Positions 47,701 through 59,700 of a stretch of DNA of 64,000 bases are shown here, piece after piece. Under the pieces are notes generated by a model, which was given only the letters and a program-made list of their open reading frames with translations, had not been told where the DNA came from and did no database searches. This DNA comes from Siphonodentalium dalli (lineage: Eukaryota; Mollusca; Scaphopoda; Gadilida; Siphonodentaliidae). The stretch is taken from the NCBI GenBank assembly GCA_032622095.1, contig CP136063.1:179097956-179161955 (forward strand), written 5' to 3'. Both the position numbers and the translations under genes were made by a program. Position 1 is the stretch's first letter, and each line of letters opens with the position of its first letter.

Positions 47701-50700
47701 CATTGGCACACCCTGCAGCCCGCATTTATTGGATAATTGTTTTGAAAATTAACAGCTTTTTAGCTCAACTTTACTTTGTAAAGTTTGAGCTATTGCCATG
47801 GCTTTGTTGTCCGTCGTCCGTGTGCGTGTGTGCGTAAGGCGTCAACAATGCAGGCTACAGGTCGTACCTTTGGTCGGATCATTATGAAATTTGTCATAGC
47901 TGTTGACATCAACATTTAGACCAGAATGATTAATTTTGGGGTCATTCGGAAAAAAAACATGGCCACCAGCGGCCATCTTGGATTTCAAAATTTAATCCAT
48001 TAGCACGGGCCACAGGTCGTACTGTTCATCTGATCATCATGAAATTTGTCATGGATGTTAATATTGACATGTAGATGGGAACGAGTAATTTTGGGGTCAT
48101 TCGGCCAAAAAACATGGCCGCCAGCAGCCATCTTGGATTTTTCTCTTTGTATGACTAAATTCTTTAGCACGGGCTGCAGGTCGTACCTTTAGTCTGATCA
48201 TCATAAAATTAGTCATGGATATTAACAATGACATGTAGATGGGAACGAGTAATTTTGGGGTCATTCGGCCAAAACACATGGTCGCCAGCAGCCATCTTGG
48301 ATTTTACCCTTTGTATGACTAAATCCTTTATCACGGGCTACAGGTCCTACTTTTAGTCTGATCATCATAAAATTTGTCAAGAATGTTAATAATGACATGT
48401 AGATGGGAACGAGTCATTTGGGGTCATTCGGCCGAAAAACATGGCCGCCAGCAGCCATCTTGGATTTTACTCTTTGTATGACTAAATCCTTTAGCACGGG
48501 CTACAGGTCGTACCTTTAGTCTGATCATCATAAAATTTGTCATGGCTGTTGAAATTGGAATGTAGATGGGAAACGAGTCATTTTGGGGTCATTCGGACCA
48601 AAAACATGGCCGCCAGCGGCCATCTTGGATTTCAAAATTTAATCCATTAGCACGGGCCACAGGTCGTACTGTTCGTCTGATCATCATGAAATTTGTCATG
48701 GATGATAATATTGATATGCAGATGGGAACAAGTAATTTTTGGGTCATTCGGCCAAAAAACATGGCCGCCAGCAGCCATCTTGGATTTTACTCTTTGTATG
48801 ACTAAATTCTTTAGCACGGGCTGCAGGTCGTACCTTTAGTCTGATCATCTTAAAAATGTTCATGAATGTTAATAATGACATGTAGATGGGAAGACTCATT
48901 TTGGGGTCATTCGGCCGAATACATCGCTGCCAGCAGCCATCTTGGATTTTACTTTTCTCTTCATGTCTATAAACTAGTATTAGACATTCAACTTTCCACA
49001 TTCCTAATCGCTCCATTGACTGTAATACATTAAATTATTCCCTTTCCAAGTTGAGCTACAGTGTCAATGACACTTTCATTATATGCCCGTTTTGATAAAC
49101 GGAACGTATTATATTATTTGTTCGTCTGTCCGTTTGCCTTCTTTTGATAAATTTTAGTAAGTCTGAACTGAATAGAATGAAATTTGGTATGTGGATTTAC
49201 TAACACAAAATACAGGTCAAGTTCGAATTTGAGTTCCGCCTGCCAATTTACACCAGAGTTATGGCCCTTTTTGTTCGAATTTGTACTCAATTTTCATTTA
49301 CAGATAATAACTTTAGTAAGTTTAAACTGAATGGAATGAAATATGGTATGTGAGTTTACTACCCCAAAATACAGTCAAGTTTGAATTTGGGTTCCGCCCG
49401 CCAATTTTTGCCAGTCATGGTCCTTGTCGACTTATAATTTTCATTTACGGATGATAACTTTAGTAAGTTTAAACTGAATGGGATGAAATATTGTATGTGA
49501 GTTTACTAGCCCAAAATACAGTCAAGCTTGAATTTGGGTTCCGCCCGCCAATTTTTGCCAGAGTCGTGGTCCTTGTCGACTTAGAATTTTGGTTTCCAGG
49601 TGATAACTTTAGTTTTAGAGATTAAAATTATTCACCAAAAGGTGTCTGACCTGTCTGGATATTATGTCCTTAGTAGGAACATCCAGTTATATTCTGTGCT
49701 TCACCGGTGTCGGTCTCGATATATGAGTCAGTATGTGAGACTTGTATGACACGTTATGAGAGGTCACATATGTTGTGTTCTCCTTCATTTCTGGTGGCCT
49801 TGTACATGGGTAATTTGTGTTGACCTTCACATGTGGAAATTTCTCGTGTGTCTGGGCGGGAACTGTTAGTCATCATTTTTTGGCGTTCCTAAACTCCATA
49901 TTTGTGTTAGTATCACCTAGCTGTGTTGGATTTTCGACTTATGTTTCCGAGGTTAGCCATACATCGCTGGAGGATGGTGTGGGTGTAATGTGTGTAGCCA
50001 TGTACATATATAGCCATATAGTTTAACTGTCTTAGTAAAGCGTTGGTCGGTATAACTTGTCGTAAGTTGCTTGTTAAATATGATAACTTAGGAAATTAGG
50101 TATTTGGTGTACCATTACTTTTTGTATTAAAATGCAGTTTAACTGATTTCACTTGAGTTCAGCTCTTCAGGTGAAGTTAGTATAGTTAAGTTTAGTTTTA
50201 GTTATCTGATTTTTTTCAAATTTGGTATATTGATTACTCGTTATGGCCCTTTGTTGAAATTAACACGGGAGTATTTTGCCAGGCCCTAGTGATGCTCTTT
50301 TTACTCTTTGCATCACTAAATCCTTGGGCATATCATACATACCACATCCATCATCTGATCCTCTCCAAACTTCATATGGATCTTCTGGGTGACTACCAGA
50401 TGGGAACCAGAATTTTATTTCCGAATATCATTGAAAAACATGGCCACCAGTTGCCATCTTGGATTTTACTGTTTGCATGACTAAATCCATTAGCACACCA
50501 TGAAGCTTGCATTTATGGGAGAAATGTTTTGAAGATTTTAGGATCACTTTAGATGGGGCTTATCGAATTTGAATGATTTTCGATAAAAAATATGGCTTCT
50601 GGCAGCCATCTTGGAGTTTTCATATTTGCATGACTAAATACTTCGGCATGCCCTACATCCAACATTTTTAATCCAATTGATTCCAAACTTCATATGGCAC

Positions 50701-53700
50701 TTCGATTGACCTCTGGTTTCACCAAAACATATCAACTTTCCTCATTCCTTATCGTTCCATTGACTGTAATATATGCCATTATGCCCTTTCCATGTTGAGC
50801 TAAAGTGTAATTGAGACTCTTATTTTATACCTAGTGTGTAATATCTGATGCACATATCCATTCCACTGGTGTACAGTATGCAGGCAATTTCAGAATTTGT
50901 CCTTGTCTGGATATGGGAAATTTATTTCATCTTTTGAAACCATTCTCAGTAAAAACTCCAATGAGCTGTTTTTATCGAAAATGTCACTTACAAATAAAAT
51001 ATATTTTGAGATGATTTTTATACGCCCATTTAAAAAAAATGCTTTTGTTTTCCAGATGATAACCTTAGATATTGTCAACTGAATGGAATGAAATTTTGTA
51101 TGTGGGTTTACCAGCACAATATAGAGGTCGATTTCGAATTTGGGTTCCGTCGGGGCCAATTTTCACCAGAGTTATGGTCTTTTTTAGCCCAACTTTACTT
51201 TGTAAAGTTTGAGCTATTGCCATGGGTTGGTATCCGTTGTCCGTGTGTGTTTCATGCGTGGAGACGTCCATCAACAATTTCCATTAGCACGGGCTACAGG
51301 TCATACCGTTGGTTGGATCAGTATGAAATTTTTCATGGCTGTTGACATTGACATGTAGATGGGAACGAGTCATTTTAAGGTCATTCAGCAAAAAAACATG
51401 GCTGCTGGCGGCCGCCGTGGATTTCAACATTCAATCCACTAGCACGGGCTACAGGCCTTACTGTTTGTCTGATCATCATGAAATTTGTCATGGATGTTAA
51501 TATTGACATGTACCGGTAGATGAGGGCTCATTCTGCCAAAAAAACAGCTGCTGGCAGCCATCTTGAATTCTACTATTTGCATGATTAAATCTTTTGGCAT
51601 GGGCTACATGTCGTACCTTTGGACGGATCATCGTGAAATTTGTTATGGATTTTAACATTGACTTGTAAATGGGAACGACTCATTTTGGAGTCATTCGGTC
51701 ATAAAACATGGCCGCTGTCAGCCATCTTGGATTTTCCTCTTCGCATGACTAAATCCTTTGGCACGGGCTACAGGTCGTACATTTGCTTGGATCATTAATA
51801 GATTTGTCATGGCTGTTGACATTGACATGTAGATGGGAAACAAGTCATTTTGGGGTCATTCGGCAAAAAAACATGGCCGTCAGCTGCCCTCTTAGATTTC
51901 AAAATTCAATCTATTAGCAGAGTGTTTGTCTGATCATCATGAAATTTGATGTGGATGTTAATATTGACATGTAGATGGGAAAGGGGTCATTTTGGCGTCA
52001 TTCGGCCGTTAAAAATGGCTGCCGGGTGCCATCTTGGATTTTACTCTTTGCATGACTAAATTCTCTGGTGTGGACTACAGGTCGTACTTTTGGTCGGATC
52101 ATCATCAAATTTGTCAAGGATGTTAATATTGACATGTAGATGGGAACGAGTCATTTGGGGTCATCTGGCCAAAAAACATCTAGTATTTTCCTCTTTGTAT
52201 GACTAAATCCTTTGGCATGGACTACATGTCGTGCCTATGGTCAGATCATTATGAAATTTGTCATGGCTGTTGATATTGACATGTAGATGGGAACGAATCA
52301 TCTTGGTGTCATTCAGCACAAAAACTTGGCTGCCAGCAGCCATCTTGGATTTCAAAATTCAATCCATTAGCACGGACTACAGGCCGGAGTGTTTTTCTAA
52401 TCATCATACACCATACAGACCACATCTCTCATCTAATCATCACCAAACTTCATATGGATCATCGGGGCGACCTCCAGATGGGAGCCATCAAAGTTTTCCG
52501 ATTGTCTTGAAAAACATGGCTGCCAGCGGTCATCTTGGATTTTACTCTTTGTATGACTAAATCCTTTGGCACACCCAACAGATGGCACCCTACTTGTCCG
52601 ATCGTCACTAAACTTCACATGGATCTTCTGGATGACTACAAGATGGGAGTAATCTAAGTTTTTCGAATTTCATTAAAAAACATGCCACCGGTAGCCATTT
52701 TGGATTTTACTCTTCGCATGACTAAATTATTTAGCACACCCTACAGTCCACTTCCCTCATCCGATCATCACCAAACTTCATATTAATATTGATATCAATC
52801 TACTAGATGGGAGCTATCAAATGTTTTTGAATTCATTTGAAATACTTTAAGATATATCTCTTCATGTTGATATCTAGTATTACTTAGACATTTCAACTTT
52901 CCGCATTCCTAATCGCTCTGTTGACTGTAACACATGAAATTATCCCCTCTCCAAGTTGAGCTACAGTGTCACTGACACTTTCATTTCTTGGAATTTGCAC
53001 TAAATTTTCATATCTGGATGATAACATTTGTAAGTCTTAATTGAATTGGTATGTGAGTTTACTAGCCCAAAATACAAGTCAAGTTCGAATTTGGGTTCCG
53101 CACACCAATCATCACCAAAGTTATGGCCCTTTGTTGGAATTACCATGGGCGTTTTTTGTCATGCCCAAGCGATGCTCTTGTTCGATATTGCTATGAAGTT
53201 TAACCATACAAGCATCATATATATCGGAAGTCAACATTCACATTAATGCACTGATATATGGAAAATTCCCCAATGACTTCATCAATATGGGGTTAAAAAT
53301 GTTTTGTTCATAAAAATTTTGCATTGAGTTATTGATTGTTCCAGTTTCCTAGAAGTCCAATATTTCAATTGTCTTTGGCGATTGTTATACAAAATAGTCT
53401 TTTATAGTGCTTCAAATTTGGAAGGAGTGATATAAATTTTGAAGTATCATTACACAGAAGATTTCCAACAGGGAGCCTCGCATAATAAGTACATGTATGC
53501 TCCAGTGGCATCTCCTGATATTCTCATGTAATTTCTGCTTGCAGGAGATCGATCCAAATCTTGGCTACTCAGAGCTGCCAGAGGAATATTTTGAACAAGG
53601 TAATAATTATTTAAGTTTCGATTATACCGGTATGAGTTTATAACCATGTGTGACAGCTTCACTCAGATAATCGGACCAAACCAACAGTCTTGCCAGAGTT

Positions 53701-56700
53701 ACAACTTGAAAAAATGTCAACTGATTCTATTCACATCTGGTTGATTGGAATGGTCTGTTATCTATTTGGGGGAGGGGCATTAAAAATATGAGCAGACATC
53801 AGACAATAAAAATTGTAGAGGATTCTTTTTCATTGGATGTGGAAATGTTCAGATAATAAGTGCAACAAATGACCTATTATCTGAACATTTCCTGAGGGAA
53901 CTACTCATCAATGAGTATTTAGTATAGAAATGGTTAAACTTGGCTCAGTTATTCAACACAATGTGAACCTGTGATTTCTCGAGTCAGTGAGACCCATTTG
54001 ATTATTCTATCTCCGTCAAAGGTATCTTGCCCACTGAACTATATGGTATATTATCCCAAGTAGGAGGGGTTAACTCTCCGAGTTGAAAAAAAAAAATGTA
54101 CGAAATTCTATGGTACATATCCTCTGTCATGTTCATGACCCGTGTAATCACGTGATTTCTGACACGTAGTGAAGAATTCGCCATATTTTTTTCCCTCCTC
54201 ACCAGGGACGGGTGCAAAAAGAATCTCTCACAAGAATACGAAGCTAAGTTGCAGTTTGTATAGCAAAAACAGTTTTGTTTTTGTTTTATACAAACAACAT
54301 TATTTCTTTGCTTATAGTTGAAAATTATGTAACAATTCACATAAAGATTACGCGGTTTTGTTCCGAATATAAGATCGGAAATGGATGACTCGTTTCGTTT
54401 TAACGGACTTTGTCTTCCATAATTTTAATCGGTCAATGAAGTTATATCCGTTGTTTATGCCGACAATATTAGAGTTTCTGGCCTATTAACGACAGAACAT
54501 TCGAGGCACCATTGGATATGACTAAAGACGCTGATCGTTTTCTTTATAACAAATCTATGGCATACAGGTGACGTATAATTTAAGTTACCACGTGCGTTGA
54601 CGGTGGTTAACGGTATCACGAAATTAGGTGACTTACTTTCGAGTTCATTTTTTCGTTTTACGGCTTTATTTAGACGTTGACAATCATCGTCTGGTGTAAA
54701 ACTGAAGACAAAAGCACTGTTTTAACGCTTGTGAAATATGCTGATAGGATTGTAAAATCCTGAATGTCAATTTGAACCTTTTTAACCAACAATGGAGCTG
54801 TTACTGCCTTGGTTGGCACAGTAACATAACACAACAGGTGTATTTGTGATTGTTCGTAATCACATTAATTACTTTCACAGGACTGCTCATCGAGGTAAGA
54901 ACAGGTTCATGAATCGCCTTCCCCGTAGCTCCCCTTGACGTCGCTTCCCTCGTTTCGAGGTCCCAAGAATAGAGAACGAAAGTCGATATATAGGGTTCCT
55001 CTAATTGGCGTAATTAGCACTCGGAGCGATAGTCACACCACACAGGACGCGGGTTGCGGCTACCCATCGAACCCGTAGCTCACACGAGTTGCTTCCCCTA
55101 GGACACGGACAAACTCGCGGGGAAGGATCCAGAGAATTTTTGTTTGGGGACACCTGTTCTGTATTTGAGTATGTGCCCATATAAATTTGGATGTTAAAAT
55201 ATTCAGTACTGGATACTTGATTGTGCAAATAAAGGCTCCATATTATAGACTATATATCATCTGCGGGCTGATGATTTGCATTACTAGGACATTTTGTTGA
55301 ATTGTAGAAAAATTCCTTGAAAATATGGAAGATCCAACTGGAATAAATACTATCTACATGGAATTTGGGGACATTTGGGTCTCTATAGTTTGGGCACCCA
55401 AACCTGTAACAGGTATCAAAACATCCCTGGATCCTTCTCTGACTTGCCGATATATCGTGTTCCTCTAATTGGCGTAATTAGCACTCGGGGCGATAGTCAC
55501 ACCAAACAGGGCGCGGGTTGGGGCTACCCATTGAACCCATTAGTCACATTGGTGCGCTCCCTGGACTATCGAACGGGACGTCAATCTGCTTCTGCGGGTC
55601 GACTGTTGACGTGCCCCGGACGGCTGTGACCACTGAGCTCTACTAAAACACTCGACACACGCCGTCCATCGATACAAGTCGTCATCTCGGGGTCAGCGCG
55701 GCTGGGGGATACACCCTCAGTGGTCCCTGACCATGCTCTCCGGTGCCTTATGATCATAGTGTGTGGAAATTTGGGCTAAAATTACTAGTCGAATGGCCAT
55801 TTTACTTTGTCTCAATTCAAATTAGGAGACTTTTTCTCAAATTATTACATTTACGCAATTATTTGGCACCTGAAAGTTTATCCTCCATGCCTTCTGCCCC
55901 AGCTGGGCTTGGAATGGGATCACAGTTCACAGGCTTGTTTCCTCCTTATTATAAGTCACCACTTCCGGGGGCTTGGCAGACAGGTTACTGGCCGCATTCT
56001 GGCCAACAGCTGCCAGTAACTTCGGGTTTGATTTTAAATGAAAACAAAAGATCTTATTCCCTGACGCCATTATAGCAGGAAGCTTGCTTGGGAACTGGTA
56101 CCTACTAACCTCCCATCGCCAGTTCGGTCGGTTGGATATCGGGATCGGTCGAGCTGCTGCTCCACCCTGAGATGTACAGGCTCTGGACATTCCTCCGGGG
56201 TCCCCAATGACCAGACCTCACATGCAATTAGAAATGAAGCTTGTCGTGGTGTATTGTGCTGTTAACACCCCATCGACGGATGGAGATCAGGATCAGATCG
56301 AGCAGTCGCTTCAGCACGAGGTGAAAGGGCTTTCGACATTCCTTTCGGGTCACCTTTACATGCGCTTACGAGGGAGCTCAGTTAGTTGTTCAGTGTTCTC
56401 TGATGCAGCCAAGCGCAGGAAGAAAATTAATGTCGAATTTTGATTAGCAAATAACCTCAGATTGACATGATTTGATGCATTGTTCTACAATCATTTACAA
56501 TTTAACAGAACATCAGAGTGCTTTCCCTTGTTTCGAGGGTTCCAAGGAAGAGATAGAAACCTTTACGACCAGGACACTGTCACTTGTCGATGTATAGTGT
56601 TCCCTTCATTGGCGTAATTAGCACTCAGGATGATAGTCCCACCAAACAGGTCGCGGGTTGGGGCTACCCATCGAACCCATTGGCCGCATTTGGTGGGCTT

Positions 56701-59700
56701 TCTGGACTATCGACAGGGACTCCAAGTCGGATACTACAGGACGACTGTTGGCATACCCTGGGACAGTCAAATGAGGAAATAGGATCCCAGTTGCATGGCT
56801 TTTGTTAGCATTTGGGTAGCAACTTGCCCTGTGATGCCGGTCAATTTGTACCCTGCCTAACGTCGTCAGAGCTGGGTGGTTATGCCATCGGACTGCACAC
56901 TTGGCGACCTGGGTTCGACCATCCTGAGAGGTATTCCACCATTTTACTGTTCTCGGGTTGGGATGTGTTCAACTTCTTGCTTTATAAGTTGTTGCTTCTC
57001 TCCATGTTCCATCCAGCTCTTTCATGGTCACGGGCTTTGCTGGAGAATGTCTATAGTCATTCATATCACTAGATTAGTATATGACTCTCGCCCTTTCATT
57101 TTCCTGACTTTTAAGACGTGTTCTGGACTGGTTCGGGTGCTCGATAGGGTAAATATTTACATCTCGATTTGGGACGCAAGAATCAGAGATAAACAAGCAT
57201 ACATGCTTTATCTCCGACCTCGCTGTGTTTCCGTAATAGATACGAATGACATATATTTTGTCTTCAGGTTGCTTTCAGTGCTAACTCAACATGGATTTCA
57301 CTTTTGTTGTCCAGTCATACATAGATGAGTCCATTATCCATGGTTCGACATATGCTCAATTTCAGAACACTGTTGACATGAGGTCTAGTTCAGCACCCCA
57401 CTCGGGCTTAATGGGCAACACGCGTATTAGCAGCGTGGAAAAGAACGAAATGGCTTCTGTGATATCAGCCTTTGCGTCTAATACGTCATTCTTCTTATGG
57501 GCTCGGTTGTCGGTACATAATGGTTTTGTTTTCCCTGATAGTGCTTGATTCGCCTAGTGCTCATTTAACATACTAAGCCAGGTCCTTTGCTGACCTCAGC
57601 GATTGCCAATGCAGGATAATGTTGCACCTGTGGGGCAGCATATGAATCGTGTTGGGCACACTTCATAAAGCCAGATGAAAATTCTTGCCAGATGCTTCTC
57701 CTCGTGCGAGATTCATTAGCATTGGGTGTCGGATGCCAGATCATATGATCCGCCCTCTCGATTCGCACTTCAGGCGATGGTTGTCTCCGGAACAGGGTCC
57801 CATTGGAGGGGCACCCCATCCTTACCAGAAGGGATATCTTGCGCCATCGACTCGTCGGGGACCAGTCAGCAGAGCTCGAACAGTTGGGGCGCGGTGGCCC
57901 TTGGTCTGCTTTTCATTACATACCTGCCGTCGGTTTCTGCTGGTTTTGGGCTTGTGCCACAATCTTGATGCATCGTTAGTCCAATTTTTGTTTTTGTGGA
58001 TGTCCACCTTAACGACATTTGGAATTTCGGTTCCTGGCTGCCTTTCTGTCATGGATTCAGTAGCCTGTGATTGGTCAGTTGGGTTTAACTGTGTTGGTGG
58101 GCATTTCCACATTTGGGAACGTCATCAGGGAAAAATGACATGGCTTATTGCATCTTAGTCGGTCATATCTCGAACTCCAGGCTTCAAACTAAGTTTTCTG
58201 CTGTGAAACTCAAATTCTGATCCCTGTTCTTCATACGGCCTGAGCCTTGCAACGTATGTCTGTAATACCCATTCGCTTCCCGGTCAGACTATTGGTCAAT
58301 GATACCTCCTCCTTATCGACAATGGCGTGTCTCCAAGTAGTTGGTGTCGGGCCCTTTCTTGGGAGCTTGCAGCTGGTTTTTCATCGGGCTCTCATCGTGT
58401 ACTGGGACACGGCCCAACCCACTCAAGATTTGGTTTGGGGGTTGGTTCTATTGTTTTTAAGGGGGGTCTTCGTTATAACTTGCGGCTTTTGCTGCCTGGG
58501 TTAGCCTGTTAGGTGCGGTATTAGTATTTAGCCATCCCTGGGTTTATAATACCCGGCTGGGGATTTCTTGTCAACGGGTATTTTTCTATTTCCATTTCCT
58601 TAGAACATGGATGCTTCTCCCCTTGGGGGGGGGATACATTATTAGCCCTAAGTTCCGATGCGAATGTCGTATCCATCTCCATGTCTTCTGAAGCTATTTA
58701 CTTTACTTGCAGGGGTCTTAAACTCTTAAGTGGCCACTTTTTGTTCGTTTGAGCTTGCTGACAGGTATTAGTTTTAGGATGGAATATTACATTGGCTTAT
58801 GGTCCTATTGTGCATGTGTGTATATATATATATATATATGTATATAACATATATATCTATATGTCTGTGCATGTATATGTATATATTGTAGGTTATCAGG
58901 TCAATCCAGTTCTTTGATTCAGATGCATAGCAGTGTTTTTGTTTCCTCGTGGCCTCCACCTGTTAGAAAATTCTATTCTTTACCATATAGTTCAGTGGGC
59001 AAGATACCTTTGACGGAGATACAATATTTTCCTAAATAAGTAAAATATATATCTCCTAGAAGTATCTTGCCCACTGAACGCTGAGCTCCCTCCCAGAGTT
59101 TCGCACCCACCCCGCTCACGAGGAATGTCCTACTGGGGATAAAAATATGGCGAATTCTTCACTACGTGTCAGAAATCACTTGATTACACTGGTCATGAAC
59201 ATGACAGAGGATATGTACCATAGAATTTCGTACGTTTTTTTTTCAACTCGGAGAGTTTACCCCTCCTACTTGGGATAATATACCATATAGTTCAGTGGGC
59301 AAGATACTTCTAGGAGATATATATTTTACTTATTTAGGAAAATATTGTGTCTATGATATTTGATTTTGGTCGGGATTCCCATTCATTAACAATTCCCATT
59401 ACCATTGAACTTTAAAGATGGTGTATCTGTATTTATCCAATGCTCACTACCTCTATTGCCTACATAAAGTCTGCATAATAAACGTTACGTTTATTATGTA
59501 AATGTAGCTTTATTAGGACAACGTAGCATCATTAGGTTAGTACCGTACTACTTTCATGAAGTAAATGCATATGCAAATTGCACAGGTAACTAGGGACGTC
59601 AACGGACCTAAATGATGTCATTGTGATTTTGGAATGTTTTTATCATTCATAATTCACCGCAATTGATAAAAAATTCATATACGAATGTGTTTTTGTTCTA

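Larger units (their letters stand above)
54006..59320. mobile_element. ~5.3-kb inverted-end element or composite in GET3 intron 3
   Basis: 54008-54200 is repeated in inverted form at about 59140-59320 (GTTCAGTGGGCAAGATAC, CATGTTCATGACC, CTGACACGTAGTGAAGAATT). A second inverted match, TATCTCCGTCAAAGGTATCT, lies at 58981-59021. The interior is less AT-rich and contains diverged repeats and weak open frames, e.g. 57685-58158. I could not assign any of them to a family. Confidence 0.5.

Noticed and set aside
56876-56935. A true tRNA gene
   Set aside because: A-box and B-box-like words are present, but no complete acceptor stem or consistent cloverleaf can be built by eye.
55743-58158. Several overlapping 80-157-codon frames
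   Set aside because: Less biased composition inflates ORF length; frames conflict and carry no recognisable retroelement motif, so they are reported only as part of the 54006-59320 structure.
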